Origin: Rhodococcus ruber
GTDB lineage: Bacteria > Actinomycetota > Actinomycetes > Mycobacteriales > Mycobacteriaceae
Assembly: GCF_027270735.1 (NCBI RefSeq)
Contig: NZ_JAPWIJ010000013.1
Coordinates: forward strand, 1 to 64,000
Length of the DNA: 64,000 nucleotides
Direction of reading: 5' to 3'
Part shown: positions 54,952-64,000 of the stretch, piece after piece
Layout: the number at the start of each line of letters is the position of its first letter
How positions within the stretch are numbered: the stretch's first letter is position 1
Made by a program: the position numbers and the translations under genes
The notes under the pieces: model-generated
The model's input: only the letters and a program-made list of their open reading frames with translations
What the model was told of the DNA's origin: nothing
The model's database searches: none

Positions 54952-56028
54952 GTGGCTAACACTGGTGGACCGCTCGCAGGACTGCGCGTCGTCGAACTCG
55001 CAGGCATCGGCCCCGGCCCGCACGCCGCACTGCTGCTGGCCGACCTCGGCGCAGACGTCGTGCGCGTGCAACGCGCCGGACAGATCTCTCCCCACGACCA
55101 CCAGCTGCGCAGTCGCACCATCGTCGAGGCGAACCTCAAGGACCCCGCCGACATCGAGAAGGTTCTCGGTCTCGTCGAGCGCGCCGACGTGCTGATCGAG
55201 GGATTTCGCCCCGGTGTCACCGAGCGACTCGGACTCGGACCCGACGACGCCTTGGCCCGCAACCCGCGCCTGGTGTACGGCCGCATGACCGGCTGGGGCC
55301 AGGAGGGCCCCTGGGCACAGACCGCCGGCCACGACATCAACTACATCTCCGTCACCGGCGTCCTCAACGCCATCGGCCGTGACGGCGAACGGCCGGTGCC
55401 GCCGCTGAACATGGTCGGCGACTTCGGCGGCGGCTCGATGTTCCTCGTCTTCGGCATCATGGCAGCGCTCTACGAGCGACAGAACTCCGGGCAGGGCCAG
55501 GTGGTCGACGCAGCCATGGTCGACGGCACCGCCGCACTCTCGCACATGATCTGGGCCTGGCGTGGCGTCGGAGCGTGGAGCGATGACCGTGGCACCAACC
55601 TCCTCGATACCGGCGCACCGTTCTACGACACCTACGAGACCTCCGACGGCCAATACATGGCAGTCGGCTCACTCGAGCCGCAGTTCTACGCGCAGCTGCT
55701 CACCGGACTCGGTCTCTCCGAGGCCGACCTACCGTCGCAGATGGACAAGTCGCGCTGGCCGGAACTGCGCGAGAAGTTCACCTCGACATTCCTGACCAAG
55801 ACGCGGGACGAATGGGCCGCGATCTTCGACGGCACCGACGCGTGCGTATCGCCGGTTCTCACCTTCGCCGAGGCCCCGAACCACCCGCACATGAAGGATA
55901 GAGACTCGCTCATCGACGTCGGCGGCGTCACCCAGCACCGTCCGGCACCGCGGTTCTCGCGCACCGAAAACGGAGTCCCGACGCCACCGCCGTCCACCGC
56001 AACCGACATCGCGTCGGTCTGGAGCTGA
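54952..56028 (+). CDS. Alpha-methylacyl-CoA racemase (CaiB/BaiF superfamily)
   Basis: The 358-residue class III CoA-transferase-fold protein carries the racemase pair His127 (AGHDINY) and Asp157 (GDFGGG), equivalent to His126 and Asp156 of the M. tuberculosis racemase, rather than only the transferase aspartate. It interconverts 2R- and 2S-methylacyl-CoA in branched fatty-acid or sterol side-chain breakdown. Starts at GTG 54952 with CGAGG upstream. It ends at a strong bidirectional hairpin. Confidence 0.93.
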   Translation: MANTGGPLAGLRVVELAGIGPGPHAALLLADLGADVVRVQRAGQISPHDHQLRSRTIVEANLKDPADIEKVLGLVERADVLIEGFRPGVTERLGLGPDDALARNPRLVYGRMTGWGQEGPWAQTAGHDINYISVTGVLNAIGRDGERPVPPLNMVGDFGGGSMFLVFGIMAALYERQNSGQGQVVDAAMVDGTAALSHMIWAWRGVGAWSDDRGTNLLDTGAPFYDTYETSDGQYMAVGSLEPQFYAQLLTGLGLSEADLPSQMDKSRWPELREKFTSTFLTKTRDEWAAIFDGTDACVSPVLTFAEAPNHPHMKDRDSLIDVGGVTQHRPAPRFSRTENGVPTPPPSTATDIASVWS

Positions 56029-56036
56029 CGTGTGCC

Positions 56037-56090
56037 GAACTCGAAGTTGCGGACGGTTTTCGGCTGATTTCCGTCCGTAACTTCGAGTTC
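56037..56090. terminator. 20-bp bidirectional terminator hairpin
   Basis: Positions 56037-56056 (GAACTCGAAGTTGCGGACGG) pair with 56071-56090 along all 20 positions, one of them a G-U pair in RNA, around a 14-base loop. It lies between the convergent racemase and MocR genes and should stop transcription from both. Confidence 0.85.
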
Positions 56091-56109
56091 GCCGTCAGCA
56101 CGCAGCCGC

Positions 56110-57591
56110 TCAGAACACCAGGGCCGGCTGTTCCGCTTCGGCGCTCGGGGCCAAGGCTCGATATGCCGCCGCCGTCGCCGCAACTGCGGCCCGAAGTTCT
56201 TGCGGCTCACGGGTGTACGGCAGCCTGAGGTAGCGCTCGAAGGCACCCTCCACGCCGAATCGTGGTCCTGCTGCCAGCACCGCTCCAAATGCGGGAGCCG
56301 TGGCGGCCAGCGCACTCGATACCGGCGCGGGCAGCTGCAACCACAGCGACATGCCGCCCTCGGAACGGCGATAGCGCCAGTCCGGAACATGTTCGGCCAG
56401 AGCATCTTCGAGAACGTCTCGACGCTCACGCAGTTGGGACCGACGCAGGTCGAGGGCCGGTTCCGCGTCCTGAAGCAGAAATGACGACGCCAACTGGTCC
56501 ATGATCGAGGTACCGAGGTCGTGTGCTGCCCGCGATCCTGCGAGCTGCGAGACCAACGACGGGTGCGCCCTGATCCACCCGATGCGGAGGCCACCCCAGA
56601 ACGACTTGGACGCCGAACCGATCGTGACGATATCCGAACCGGAGACCCGCCCGAACGATGCGACCGGCGGTGGCGGCGGCGCGTCGAGCCACAGATCCAC
56701 CATGGTCTCATCGACGATGAGTGTCATCCGGGTGTCGCGGGTGATGCGCGCGAGTTCGGCTCTCCCCTCGGCACCGAGCACCTGACCGGTCGGGTTGTGG
56801 AAGTCCGGAATCAGGTATGCCACCTTGGCTGCTGTCTGCCTTGCGGCACTGCGAATTCCGTCGAGATCCCAGTCGCCGTCCGCGGGGCGCACCGGCACCG
56901 GCACGGGCCGGGCCCCCACCCGCCTGATCGCCTCGAGGGCGTTGGGATAGGTCGGATGATCGATCAGCACACGGTCGCCGGGCGAGGTCAGTGTGCCCAG
57001 CAGTAGTCGAACTGCTTGCTGCGCACCGGACGTCACCATGATCTGGTCCGCAGTTGTCGGTAGGCCACGTTCGATGAAGCGCTGTGCGATGGCCTCGCGC
57101 AGCATCGCCAAACCGATGGGCTCCATACCGTGCGTCGGGAGATACGCCGGAAGTGCTTGCAGCGCAGACTCGTACGCGGCCGTCATGGTGCCGTCCGCGG
57201 CCGACATCGCCGCGTGAGACATGTCCACTACCGGACCCGAAGGCGACGTCGACTGGATCAACATGCCATTGGGCGTCGGCGCGGAAGGCAACGCGACCGT
57301 ACTGCGCGAGCCCTGTTTACTGATCAGGTATCCCTCGTCGCGCAACACCGAATACGAGGAGGTGATCGTCGTGCGACTCAGATCGAGTGCCGCCGACAGA
57401 TCGCGTTCGCTCGGCAGCCCCACACCGAGCGGAATTCGGCCGTCGTGAATGAGCAGACGGACGCCGTCTGCCAACGCCCGATACGTCGGACGCGAGGCCT
57501 TGCGCTTACCGGATCCATCCGCGGTCGCGTCGGCGCGCCAGCTACCCAAATCACGGGCCAGTGACGTTGCATTGAGAACTCTCGAGGCCAT
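56110..57591 (-). CDS. MocR/PdxR-type GntR regulator with aminotransferase domain
   Basis: The 493-residue product joins an N-terminal GntR winged helix (YRALADGVRLLIHDGRIPLG, LSRTTITSSYSVLRDEGYL) to a fold-type I aminotransferase domain. The latter has SGAQQAVRLLLG, IPDFHNPTGQVLG, VDETMVDLWLD and the PLP lysine in GSASKSFWGGLRIGW. Such proteins regulate genes in response to PLP or an amino compound. The target is not obvious, since ogt upstream is divergent. ATG 57591 is chosen, with 57624 in frame. Confidence 0.92.
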   Translation of the reverse strand: MASRVLNATSLARDLGSWRADATADGSGKRKASRPTYRALADGVRLLIHDGRIPLGVGLPSERDLSAALDLSRTTITSSYSVLRDEGYLISKQGSRSTVALPSAPTPNGMLIQSTSPSGPVVDMSHAAMSAADGTMTAAYESALQALPAYLPTHGMEPIGLAMLREAIAQRFIERGLPTTADQIMVTSGAQQAVRLLLGTLTSPGDRVLIDHPTYPNALEAIRRVGARPVPVPVRPADGDWDLDGIRSAARQTAAKVAYLIPDFHNPTGQVLGAEGRAELARITRDTRMTLIVDETMVDLWLDAPPPPPVASFGRVSGSDIVTIGSASKSFWGGLRIGWIRAHPSLVSQLAGSRAAHDLGTSIMDQLASSFLLQDAEPALDLRRSQLRERRDVLEDALAEHVPDWRYRRSEGGMSLWLQLPAPVSSALAATAPAFGAVLAAGPRFGVEGAFERYLRLPYTREPQELRAAVAATAAAYRALAPSAEAEQPALVF

Positions 57592-57682
57592 GCTCCCCAG
57601 TATTCGCGCACTGGCATCGAACATTCAAGTCCATTCAGCGATCAACTGGACTGCTCTGCCACAACGGGTGGATACTGGAGCC

Positions 57683-58207
57683 ATGCCGAGCAGCACGCTC
57701 TTCGACACCGCCATCGGACGCTGCGGTGTCGCGTGGACCGATGAGGGGATAGTCGCGGTTGCCTTGCCGGAACCTTCGGACGAGGCAATGGACGACTACC
57801 TGGCCAGCTTCGGCGCGGCGCACGGGCAGGTGGACGCACTCGCCGCCGATGCGATCGACCGGATAGTCGGCCTGCTCGACGGACGGGCCGTCGACATGAG
57901 ATCGATTCCGCTGGTTCTGGACGTCTCCGAGTTCGACGCTTCGGTGTACACGGTGTGCAGCGAGATTCCCCGAGGCTCGACGCTTACGTACGGCGACATC
58001 GCTCGCCGACTCGGCCATCCCGGTGCGGCCCAAGCAGTCGGCGGAGCGCTCGGTCGAAACCCCGTGCCGATCATTGTCCCGTGCCACCGAGTACTCGGCG
58101 CGGGCACCGAGGTGGGCGGATTCTCGGCACCGGGTGGGGCGAACACCAAACAGCTAATTCTCGGCATAGAGGGAGTGCCGGGGTTCGGCGAGCCGACGTT
58201 GTTCTGA
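57683..58207 (+). CDS. ogt: Methylated-DNA-protein cysteine methyltransferase
   Basis: Ogt repairs O6-methylguanine by moving the methyl group to its own cysteine. The 174-residue product has the active site PVPIIVPCHRVLGAG with Cys134, the helix-turn-helix LTYGDIARRLGHPGAAQAVG and GGFSAPGGANTKQLILGIEG at the end. GGAG lies just before the ATG at 57683. It stands alone and divergent from the MocR gene; no LexA or PafBC-type element was noticed upstream. Confidence 0.94.
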   Translation: MPSSTLFDTAIGRCGVAWTDEGIVAVALPEPSDEAMDDYLASFGAAHGQVDALAADAIDRIVGLLDGRAVDMRSIPLVLDVSEFDASVYTVCSEIPRGSTLTYGDIARRLGHPGAAQAVGGALGRNPVPIIVPCHRVLGAGTEVGGFSAPGGANTKQLILGIEGVPGFGEPTLF

Positions 58208-58223
58208 CCCAGTTTCGGCAGCG

Positions 58224-59714
58224 CTACCGGCGCGTCGCTGCAACTACAGTTGTCGCCTGCCCCTCCGGAGTCAGCACCGGCACCCACACTCCGTCCACTG
58301 TCGACGTAGCAACGCCGGCTGATGTCAGCGCAGAGCCCATCGCACCGATAGAAGTCCCGTCGTCACAGGCCAATTCGACGGTCCCCGAGTAGTCCGCGTC
58401 CACGGGTGCGCGGCAGACGACACCGCCCTTCAGCGTCAGTGCTTCCACATTTCCGTCGGCCGGTCCCGTGAACACCGTCGGCAGGTCCGGTGGTTGGGTC
58501 GTCGTAGTCGGCGGGGTTGTAGTCGTTGTCGGCAGGGCTGTGGTCTGCGTCGGATTGTCTGTCGTCGCGGGAGGCGTTGTCTCTTCGACCTCGGGCACGA
58601 CCGGAATTTCCGGCTCGTCGGACGCAGTTTCGGGCGCCGTCGTTTGTGGAGCCGTCGTGCCGGAAGCAGTGGTCTCAGGGGCCACTGGTTCGGCAATTTC
58701 GGCGGGCATGGGAGGTGCTTCGGAGGAGCTTGCCGGAAGAACAGAATCTGGCTGAGCCACTCCCCGCGCTAGGGGCTGCACCGTGGCAGCGGACGCCGGC
58801 ACTGACCCTGGCCCACACTGAGCTGAAACCAGATCTACGTTGAACGTCAGCGGAAGAAGTCCTGAATTCAGCAGGCTAACCGTGCCCGTGAGGTTCAGTT
58901 TGGTGAAACCGGTCGACGAAGAAGGGGCAGAGGCCGAGCTTTCGAGACTGACGTTCGAATATCCCAACAACAGCCGGTCGCTATAACTCACGGGAGGTGT
59001 GGGCCCAACGTTCGCATTCGGAATCGCGATCGACCGCCCTCCCACGACAACGGAACCGTTGCCAGTTCCCGTCCCCGCTTTCGGCTGTGCAAACGTGTTG
59101 GTACCTGCGACGAGGTCACAGCTGACCGACGTGGTGAGCGCCTGCGTCGAACCATTGATGTTGACGATATTCGTGTTCACGAGGCCGACAAGCTCGACGA
59201 GACTCAGCACACTTCCGAGCAACAGCATGGATGTGACGCTTGCTGACGCACTGGCCGTGGGAGTTCCGGTGGTGCAGTATGTCGGAGTGCCGACGACCCC
59301 AACGACATAGGATCCACAAGCGCTTGCACCCACAGCCGACGTGTTAGAAGTTGCGCTCGACATGGCAAGCCGATTGACGCCGGCCACCGCCGACGACGCA
59401 AATGGCCCACTGCCAGTTACAGTTACGGTTCCCGGGTTCGTCGAGTCGCGCCCTACCCGAGCGCCATTCCACGGCAGGGGCGTCGGATTCGAGGGAAGTA
59501 TCGACACTCCTCCCGCGCTATTGACGCGTGATGCGCTGCCGAGTCCGTACCCGCTGGTCGGCCACGTTCCCGACGTCACGGTTGCCGACGTGTGCTCTGG
59601 GTCCGTCCAGACCGCCTCGGTTTCCCCGATAATTCCGCGTGATTGGCCGAGTGATGCTGCAGCGAGCAACGCAATGCCCAGTATCAAGGCTGACCTACGC
59701 CTCGTGTTTTGCAT
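58224..59714 (-). CDS. Large surface protein with alternate (SipW-dependent) signal peptide and Pro/Thr stalk
   Basis: The 496-residue product starts MQNTRRRSALILGIALLAAA and has EAVWTDPEHTSATVTSGTWP soon after, the hallmark of SipW-dependent alternate signal peptides. The Ser/Thr/Gly-rich beta-like body contains four to six cysteines. Residues about 350-425 are a Pro/Thr/Glu-rich stalk (TTTTTPPTTTTQPPD), followed by a small C-terminal domain with two cysteines and no obvious sorting signal. Its ATG overlaps the signal peptidase stop (TGATG). It is probably an exported surface or fibre-like protein; function unknown. Confidence 0.78.
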   Translation of the reverse strand: MQNTRRRSALILGIALLAAASLGQSRGIIGETEAVWTDPEHTSATVTSGTWPTSGYGLGSASRVNSAGGVSILPSNPTPLPWNGARVGRDSTNPGTVTVTGSGPFASSAVAGVNRLAMSSATSNTSAVGASACGSYVVGVVGTPTYCTTGTPTASASASVTSMLLLGSVLSLVELVGLVNTNIVNINGSTQALTTSVSCDLVAGTNTFAQPKAGTGTGNGSVVVGGRSIAIPNANVGPTPPVSYSDRLLLGYSNVSLESSASAPSSSTGFTKLNLTGTVSLLNSGLLPLTFNVDLVSAQCGPGSVPASAATVQPLARGVAQPDSVLPASSSEAPPMPAEIAEPVAPETTASGTTAPQTTAPETASDEPEIPVVPEVEETTPPATTDNPTQTTALPTTTTTPPTTTTQPPDLPTVFTGPADGNVEALTLKGGVVCRAPVDADYSGTVELACDDGTSIGAMGSALTSAGVATSTVDGVWVPVLTPEGQATTVVAATRR

Positions 59715-60292
59715 CAGTGCCGCTCGATCTCGAGCTCATCGTCCGCGAAGGATTCCTCGTGCTCGTCGCCGTCTTTTCCCCGCGGCCAGAACACACCCAC
59801 CACGAGAGCTGCCATGGCTAGCGTGATCCCGCCCAGGACATAAGGATTGGAGAAGTACACGATCACTCGTGCTAGGCCAGGCACCGACCACAGTACCTTT
59901 CGTACCTCGTCGACCTGGTACAGACCCTGGTCGGCGTATTCGTTGGCGTCGCCCTTGAGTTCGAGATACATTGCGCCGGAATCCGGTAGCGCGTTCGTGG
60001 TGACTACTCGGTGGGTGACCGGAAGTTCGCCAGGCCTGTCGACGGTCACCACGTCACCCACCTGCACCGAGTCCGCTGAGACTTTTTGCACGACGGCCAG
60101 TGATCCAGTCGGAATTGCCGGTGACATGGACCCGGTCTTGAACATGATGAGGGTGATGTTGAACGCGAAGGCACAGATGACCAGAGCTATGCAGACAACT
60201 CCGCCGACAGCCAAGATGTTCAAGAGCCAATCGCCGGCTCTCGACCACAGCGAACGCTTCGCTTCGGCGTTTCCGTGTCGCGCTTGTGTCAT
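59714..60292 (-). CDS. sipW: SipW-type signal peptidase I
   Basis: The 192-residue membrane protein is an ER/archaeal-type signal peptidase I. It has an N-terminal helix (about 22-48), catalytic Ser55 in TGSMSPAIPTGS, and His94 in PVTHRVV where classical bacterial enzymes have Lys. KGDANEYADQG is the usual box E form, and a C-terminal helix spans about 150-172. SipW in Bacillus processes TasA and TapA. Here it is flanked by three genes for proteins with alternate signal peptides, all in the same direction, so it is almost certainly their dedicated peptidase. Confidence 0.9.
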   Translation of the reverse strand: MTQARHGNAEAKRSLWSRAGDWLLNILAVGGVVCIALVICAFAFNITLIMFKTGSMSPAIPTGSLAVVQKVSADSVQVGDVVTVDRPGELPVTHRVVTTNALPDSGAMYLELKGDANEYADQGLYQVDEVRKVLWSVPGLARVIVYFSNPYVLGGITLAMAALVVGVFWPRGKDGDEHEESFADDELEIERH

Positions 60293-60302
60293 GGTGTCTT
60301 TC

Positions 60303-60938
60303 CTAGGAAGTGCCGACGAAAGCCCAGTCGGGGGTTGCAGTTTTTCCTTGCAGCGCTGAATTGGTCCAGTTGGCGGGAGTGGCAGGCAAGCTGATCTCGA
60401 AGCACACCGTGGTTGCTGCGCCTTCACTTGCCGTAGTGGCGGCAGCAAGTGTGAAGACGTTCGGGGCTGAGCCGGTCGTCAAACTCACTGCGCCGGCACT
60501 ACCGACGACCCACGAGGGTGTACCGGTGAAAGCCGCACTGGTACAGGGTGACCCAGCTGTTTCAAGCTTGACCGCACGATATACAAGCGCACCTCCGAGC
60601 GCCGCATCGCCCGACAGTTGCGCACCGCCGAGCTGGATCTTCGCAGCGAGCGAACCCACGTCGGTCCGTAGCCGAATGGGCGCGTAGGAGACCACACCAG
60701 GAACCACTGCGCTCACGGTAGGGGTGAACGACAACTGATTGTTGGTGCCGGTGACCGGGTGCGAGCTCCACGTCACCCCATTGTCGACGCTGGACTGGAT
60801 ACCGAAACGCCCCGACTGGAAGTTGGCGAAGCCCAGTACGTTGTCGGTCCAGCTGGCGGCAACGAGAACAGCCCCGAAACCCAGGACTATTCCCCCTGCC
60901 GCCAGTGCTCGACGCTGCCTCGAACGAACAGTCGACAC
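60303..60938 (-). CDS. Exported protein with alternate (SipW-type) signal peptide
   Basis: The 211-residue product has the signal region RRALAAGGIVLGFGAVLVAA followed by SWTDNVLGFANFQSGRFGIQ, matching the SipW-substrate pattern. The mature protein is Thr/Ala/Ser/Val-rich with three cysteines and predicted beta sandwich character, like TasA-type or actinobacterial alternate-signal proteins. It is a paralogue of the next gene (60946). It ends ten bases before the sipW start, in one transcript. Confidence 0.82.
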   Translation of the reverse strand: MSTVRSRQRRALAAGGIVLGFGAVLVAASWTDNVLGFANFQSGRFGIQSSVDNGVTWSSHPVTGTNNQLSFTPTVSAVVPGVVSYAPIRLRTDVGSLAAKIQLGGAQLSGDAALGGALVYRAVKLETAGSPCTSAAFTGTPSWVVGSAGAVSLTTGSAPNVFTLAAATTASEGAATTVCFEISLPATPANWTNSALQGKTATPDWAFVGTS

Positions 60939-60945
60939 CGAAGAG

Positions 60946-61602
60946 CTACGCGGTCGATGTGCCGGCGAAGTCCCAGACGAGCTGGCCCGTGCTCTGGCCC
61001 GACACCGCGTTCGTCGTACCGGCCGGCAAGGTCACCACGAAGCACAGCTCAACAGGCGTTCCGGCAATAGCCGGTGCGCCACTGGGCAACACGATCGGAG
61101 CTGTTGTGCCGGTACCCAATGGCGAGTTGGGTGCCACGACCGTTGTCGAGCCCAGATTGCCTGCGACGCAGTCTGTTGCGGTGACGCCGGAGTAGACCGT
61201 GTAGCGAAGCGCGGTGGCAAACGTGGTCGTTGCCGGGGGAACGGGCGCAGGAATGGTAGGACCGGTCAATGTGATGCTCGCACCCAATGCTTGCCCGGGT
61301 TCGAGCCTCAAACCGACAGGCGCACGGACGACGTCTCCGGGGGTCATGTTGTCCTTGAGCGGAATCGCGAACTGCAGACCGCCGCCTGGGGAGACGTCGT
61401 ACTCGTCCCAAACGGCGGCCCCCGTCGCGAAGTTTCCCTGCAGATTCCACGGTTCGTCGCCGGAGGCGAACTCGGCATTACCGAACACGTTGTCGGACCA
61501 CGCAGCCAACGTCACCGCCGCCCCGATACCGAGGACGAGACCACCTGCGAGTAATGCGCGGACTTTACGCTTACGGTTGGAATTCTGAATGCTCTCGGAC
61601 AT
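60946..61602 (-). CDS. Exported protein with alternate (SipW-type) signal peptide
   Basis: The 218-residue product starts with a polar stretch, then RALLAGGLVLGIGAAVTLAA and WSDNVFGNAEFASGDEPWNL, the alternate signal hallmark. Both this and the 60303 protein end in a C-x-E/V-type strand and a WDFAGTS or WAFVGTS tail, showing they are paralogues. It is the first gene of the cluster: 60946, 60303, sipW, 58224. Its promoter region holds a perfect palindrome at 61689-61705. Confidence 0.82.
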   Translation of the reverse strand: MSESIQNSNRKRKVRALLAGGLVLGIGAAVTLAAWSDNVFGNAEFASGDEPWNLQGNFATGAAVWDEYDVSPGGGLQFAIPLKDNMTPGDVVRAPVGLRLEPGQALGASITLTGPTIPAPVPPATTTFATALRYTVYSGVTATDCVAGNLGSTTVVAPNSPLGTGTTAPIVLPSGAPAIAGTPVELCFVVTLPAGTTNAVSGQSTGQLVWDFAGTSTA

Positions 61603-61688
61603 GGCCCCGGCTCTTTTCTGAGGGTGTGGTGGTGAATGCCGTTTGCACTCACTGCACCAGATGTCGAAGCATAGGGCACGCGCGTTAC

Positions 61689-61705
61689 ACGTTTTCATAA
61701 AACGT
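61689..61705. promoter_or_regulatory. Perfect palindrome upstream of the SipW cluster
   Basis: ACGTTTTCATAAAACGT has perfect seven-base arms with a three-base spacer, about 87 bases upstream of the first cluster gene in an AT-rich patch. On the minus strand a TATGCT element at 61673-61668 is a possible -10, with GAAAAC 17 bases upstream inside the palindrome, so a protein bound here would cover the -35. Confidence 0.55.
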
Positions 61706-61794
61706 AAAAGCAAGATTTTCGAAGGTCCTTCACGACGCTTATCTATTCGCCGACAAAGAAACCGAGACCTTTTGTATCGTGACCGCAACCGGGA

Positions 61795-61822
61795 ACAAAT
61801 AAAGCGAACTCGCTCTATTTGT
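61795..61822 (-). terminator. Terminator hairpin of the LGFP-like gene
   Basis: ACAAATAAAGCG and CGCTCTATTTGT form a 12-bp stem with one mismatch and a four-base AACT loop, 17 bases after the stop of the gene at 61840. The minus-strand 3' side reads TTTATTTGTT, a partial U-run. Confidence 0.55.
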
Positions 61823-61839
61823 ACCGGAGGTTCGTGAGG

Positions 61840-62277
61840 TCACGCGAAAGCGGAACTGGTGTCCACCCCTGCTGTCAGGACGGCGGCTTGCGCACCGGGT
61901 CCGGGCGAAACCTCGTCTCGCTCAGGCCTACCGCCAATGACGAACGCCCCTGTCTCCGGAAGCCAACCCAACGCCCCCCGCTGAAACAGGTTGTAGCGGC
62001 CAAAGCCCGTCGGCGTCGGCCGTTCGTCGCTGATTGGATAGCCGAGAGTGCCATACGGCCCTCCGTGCGCCAGGTACCACTCGAGAATTGGACCGTGCAC
62101 CTCGTGCGCTCCGCCCTCGGGAAGTGCGAACACCGTTGCATTCCGGTACTCGAGCATGCCGCCCCCGCCCGGGCCGAGCATGAACTCACCGACCTGCTCG
62201 CCGATCCAAGAATGTTCGTACGCAAAGCGATCGAATTGATAGGCAAACACTTCGAGACCGTTGTACGGAGCGGACAT
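61840..62277 (-). CDS. LGFP-repeat-like protein without a signal peptide
   Basis: The 145-residue product contains one to two LGFP-type units: ILEWYLAHGGPYGTLGYPIS and RYNLFQRGALGWLPETGAFV, as in actinobacterial cell-wall-associated proteins. The N-terminal third (FAYQFDRFAYEHSWIGEQVG) is degenerate. No signal peptide or membrane helix is visible, unlike most LGFP proteins. The ATG at 62277 has GGGAGG nine bases upstream, so the start is well supported. It may work with the neighbouring surface cluster, or be cytoplasmic. Confidence 0.75.
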   Translation of the reverse strand: MSAPYNGLEVFAYQFDRFAYEHSWIGEQVGEFMLGPGGGGMLEYRNATVFALPEGGAHEVHGPILEWYLAHGGPYGTLGYPISDERPTPTGFGRYNLFQRGALGWLPETGAFVIGGRPERDEVSPGPGAQAAVLTAGVDTSSAFA

Positions 62278-62416
62278 GAGCAGCGCCTCCCTTACTTACA
62301 CAACGTCGAGTATCCCTCGATTCCTCGCTTTCGATACGGAAATTCGGGCACATCGGCCCAATTCGGATGTTGCAAACCGCGCGATCGAACCGGGCGGCAT
62401 AAAAAAACAGCGCAAA

Positions 62417-62448
62417 AAAGCCCCGCACTCCGGAAAGTGCGGGGCTTT
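62417..62448 (-). terminator. Intrinsic terminator of purA
   Basis: AAAGCCCCGCACT and AGTGCGGGGCTTT form a perfect 13-bp stem with a six-base loop. On the minus strand it is followed by TTTTTTGCGCTGTTTTTTT. It begins 17 bases after the purA stop. This is the most classical terminator in the window. Confidence 0.95.
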
Positions 62449-62465
62449 CGAGTCGATTGACCCGA

Positions 62466-63818
<1,353 letters not shown>

Positions 63819-63956
63819 TCACCATTTGTCGCAGGCGCGACAGTGGCCGGGAGAACAGTCTAGCCGAGGCGGTGAGCTGGCCCGCATGCCGCTACGGTCG
63901 GCGACAAACGAGGGCACTATGGTTTGACGAGGATTCATCGCAGACCTAGGAGCGCC

Positions 63957-64000
63957 GTGACACCGTTCGTTCTGCAGTGCGGCAACCCGCTGCTGCCGAT
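63957..64000 (+). CDS. Start of an unidentified gene divergent from purA (cut by window edge)
   Basis: GTG 63957 has AGGAG five bases upstream, and begins MTPFVLQCGNPLLP before the edge. In M. tuberculosis a conserved protein gene of unknown function lies divergent from purA at this place, and this is probably its counterpart. Only fourteen codons are visible, so no function can be stated. Confidence 0.6.
   Translation, partial: MTPFVLQCGNPLLP

Overview
The window is high-GC actinobacterial DNA. Its gene order is typical of Mycobacteriales and most likely from Rhodococcus or a close relative. The left end (mutT3-like, glnX, glnH, pknG, ackA, pta, fgd) and the right half (metZ with its rhodanese partner, then purT, then purA) follow, in reverse direction, the order remembered for the M. 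tuberculosis purA-to-mutT3 segment. Between these core blocks lie accessory islands of sulfur scavenging, oxidoreductases, regulators, DUF222/13E12 HNH genes and a surface-protein secretion cluster. No tRNA, rRNA, CRISPR array or intact insertion sequence was seen.

Layout. 0-13 kb: Nudix gene; the GlnX-GlnH-PknG signalling operon, whose last stop codon interlocks with that of the convergent ackA-pta operon; an F420 nitroreductase-like gene and fgd; a DUF202 membrane gene coupled to a small ORF without a standard start codon; a secreted protein; and a DUF1348-TetR operon with tandem operators. 13-20.4 kb: a DUF222/HNH gene with damage-type promoter elements, two GNATs, a methionine aminopeptidase, an orphan OmpR-type DNA-binding protein, a membrane protein, a LuxR-like remnant, an NTF2-like protein and a TetR. 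20.4-33 kb: an aldo-keto reductase and a luciferase-like enzyme, then a minus-strand operon of about 10 kb (peptide-type ABC transporter, three luciferase-like monooxygenases, DUF1684, quinone oxidoreductase). 33-37 kb: a disturbed region with two genes running through each other and a frameshifted second DUF222/HNH gene. 37-43 kb: a second minus-strand ABC operon with a FAD oxidase, then another NtaA-type monooxygenase. 43-49.7 kb: WhiB, HAD phosphatase, isochorismate synthase, two TauD-like dioxygenases, metZ and rhodanese. 50-58 kb: ferredoxin-NADP reductase, SMP-30, amidohydrolase, DUF456, purT, methylacyl-CoA racemase, a MocR regulator and ogt. 58-64 kb: three alternate-signal-peptide surface proteins with their own SipW-type signal peptidase, an LGFP-like protein, purA and the start of one more gene.

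The most interesting system is a sulfur regulon visible in the non-coding DNA. Both ABC operons begin with near-identical SAM-I-type riboswitches whose P3 stems differ but still pair. In each, the closing stem runs into the Shine-Dalgarno of a tiny ORF containing Cys codons. A third Cys-rich leader precedes one TauD gene and a weaker candidate precedes the other. This suggests SAM sensing and cysteine-responsive leader translation are layered on the same transcripts.

Second in interest are the two DUF222/HNH genes. Each carries both a LexA-type box and a PafBC (RecA-independent) type promoter, in opposite arrangements. Third is the SipW-type secretion cluster, with a perfect palindrome in its promoter region. 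All assignments come from reading the sequence; no database search was run.
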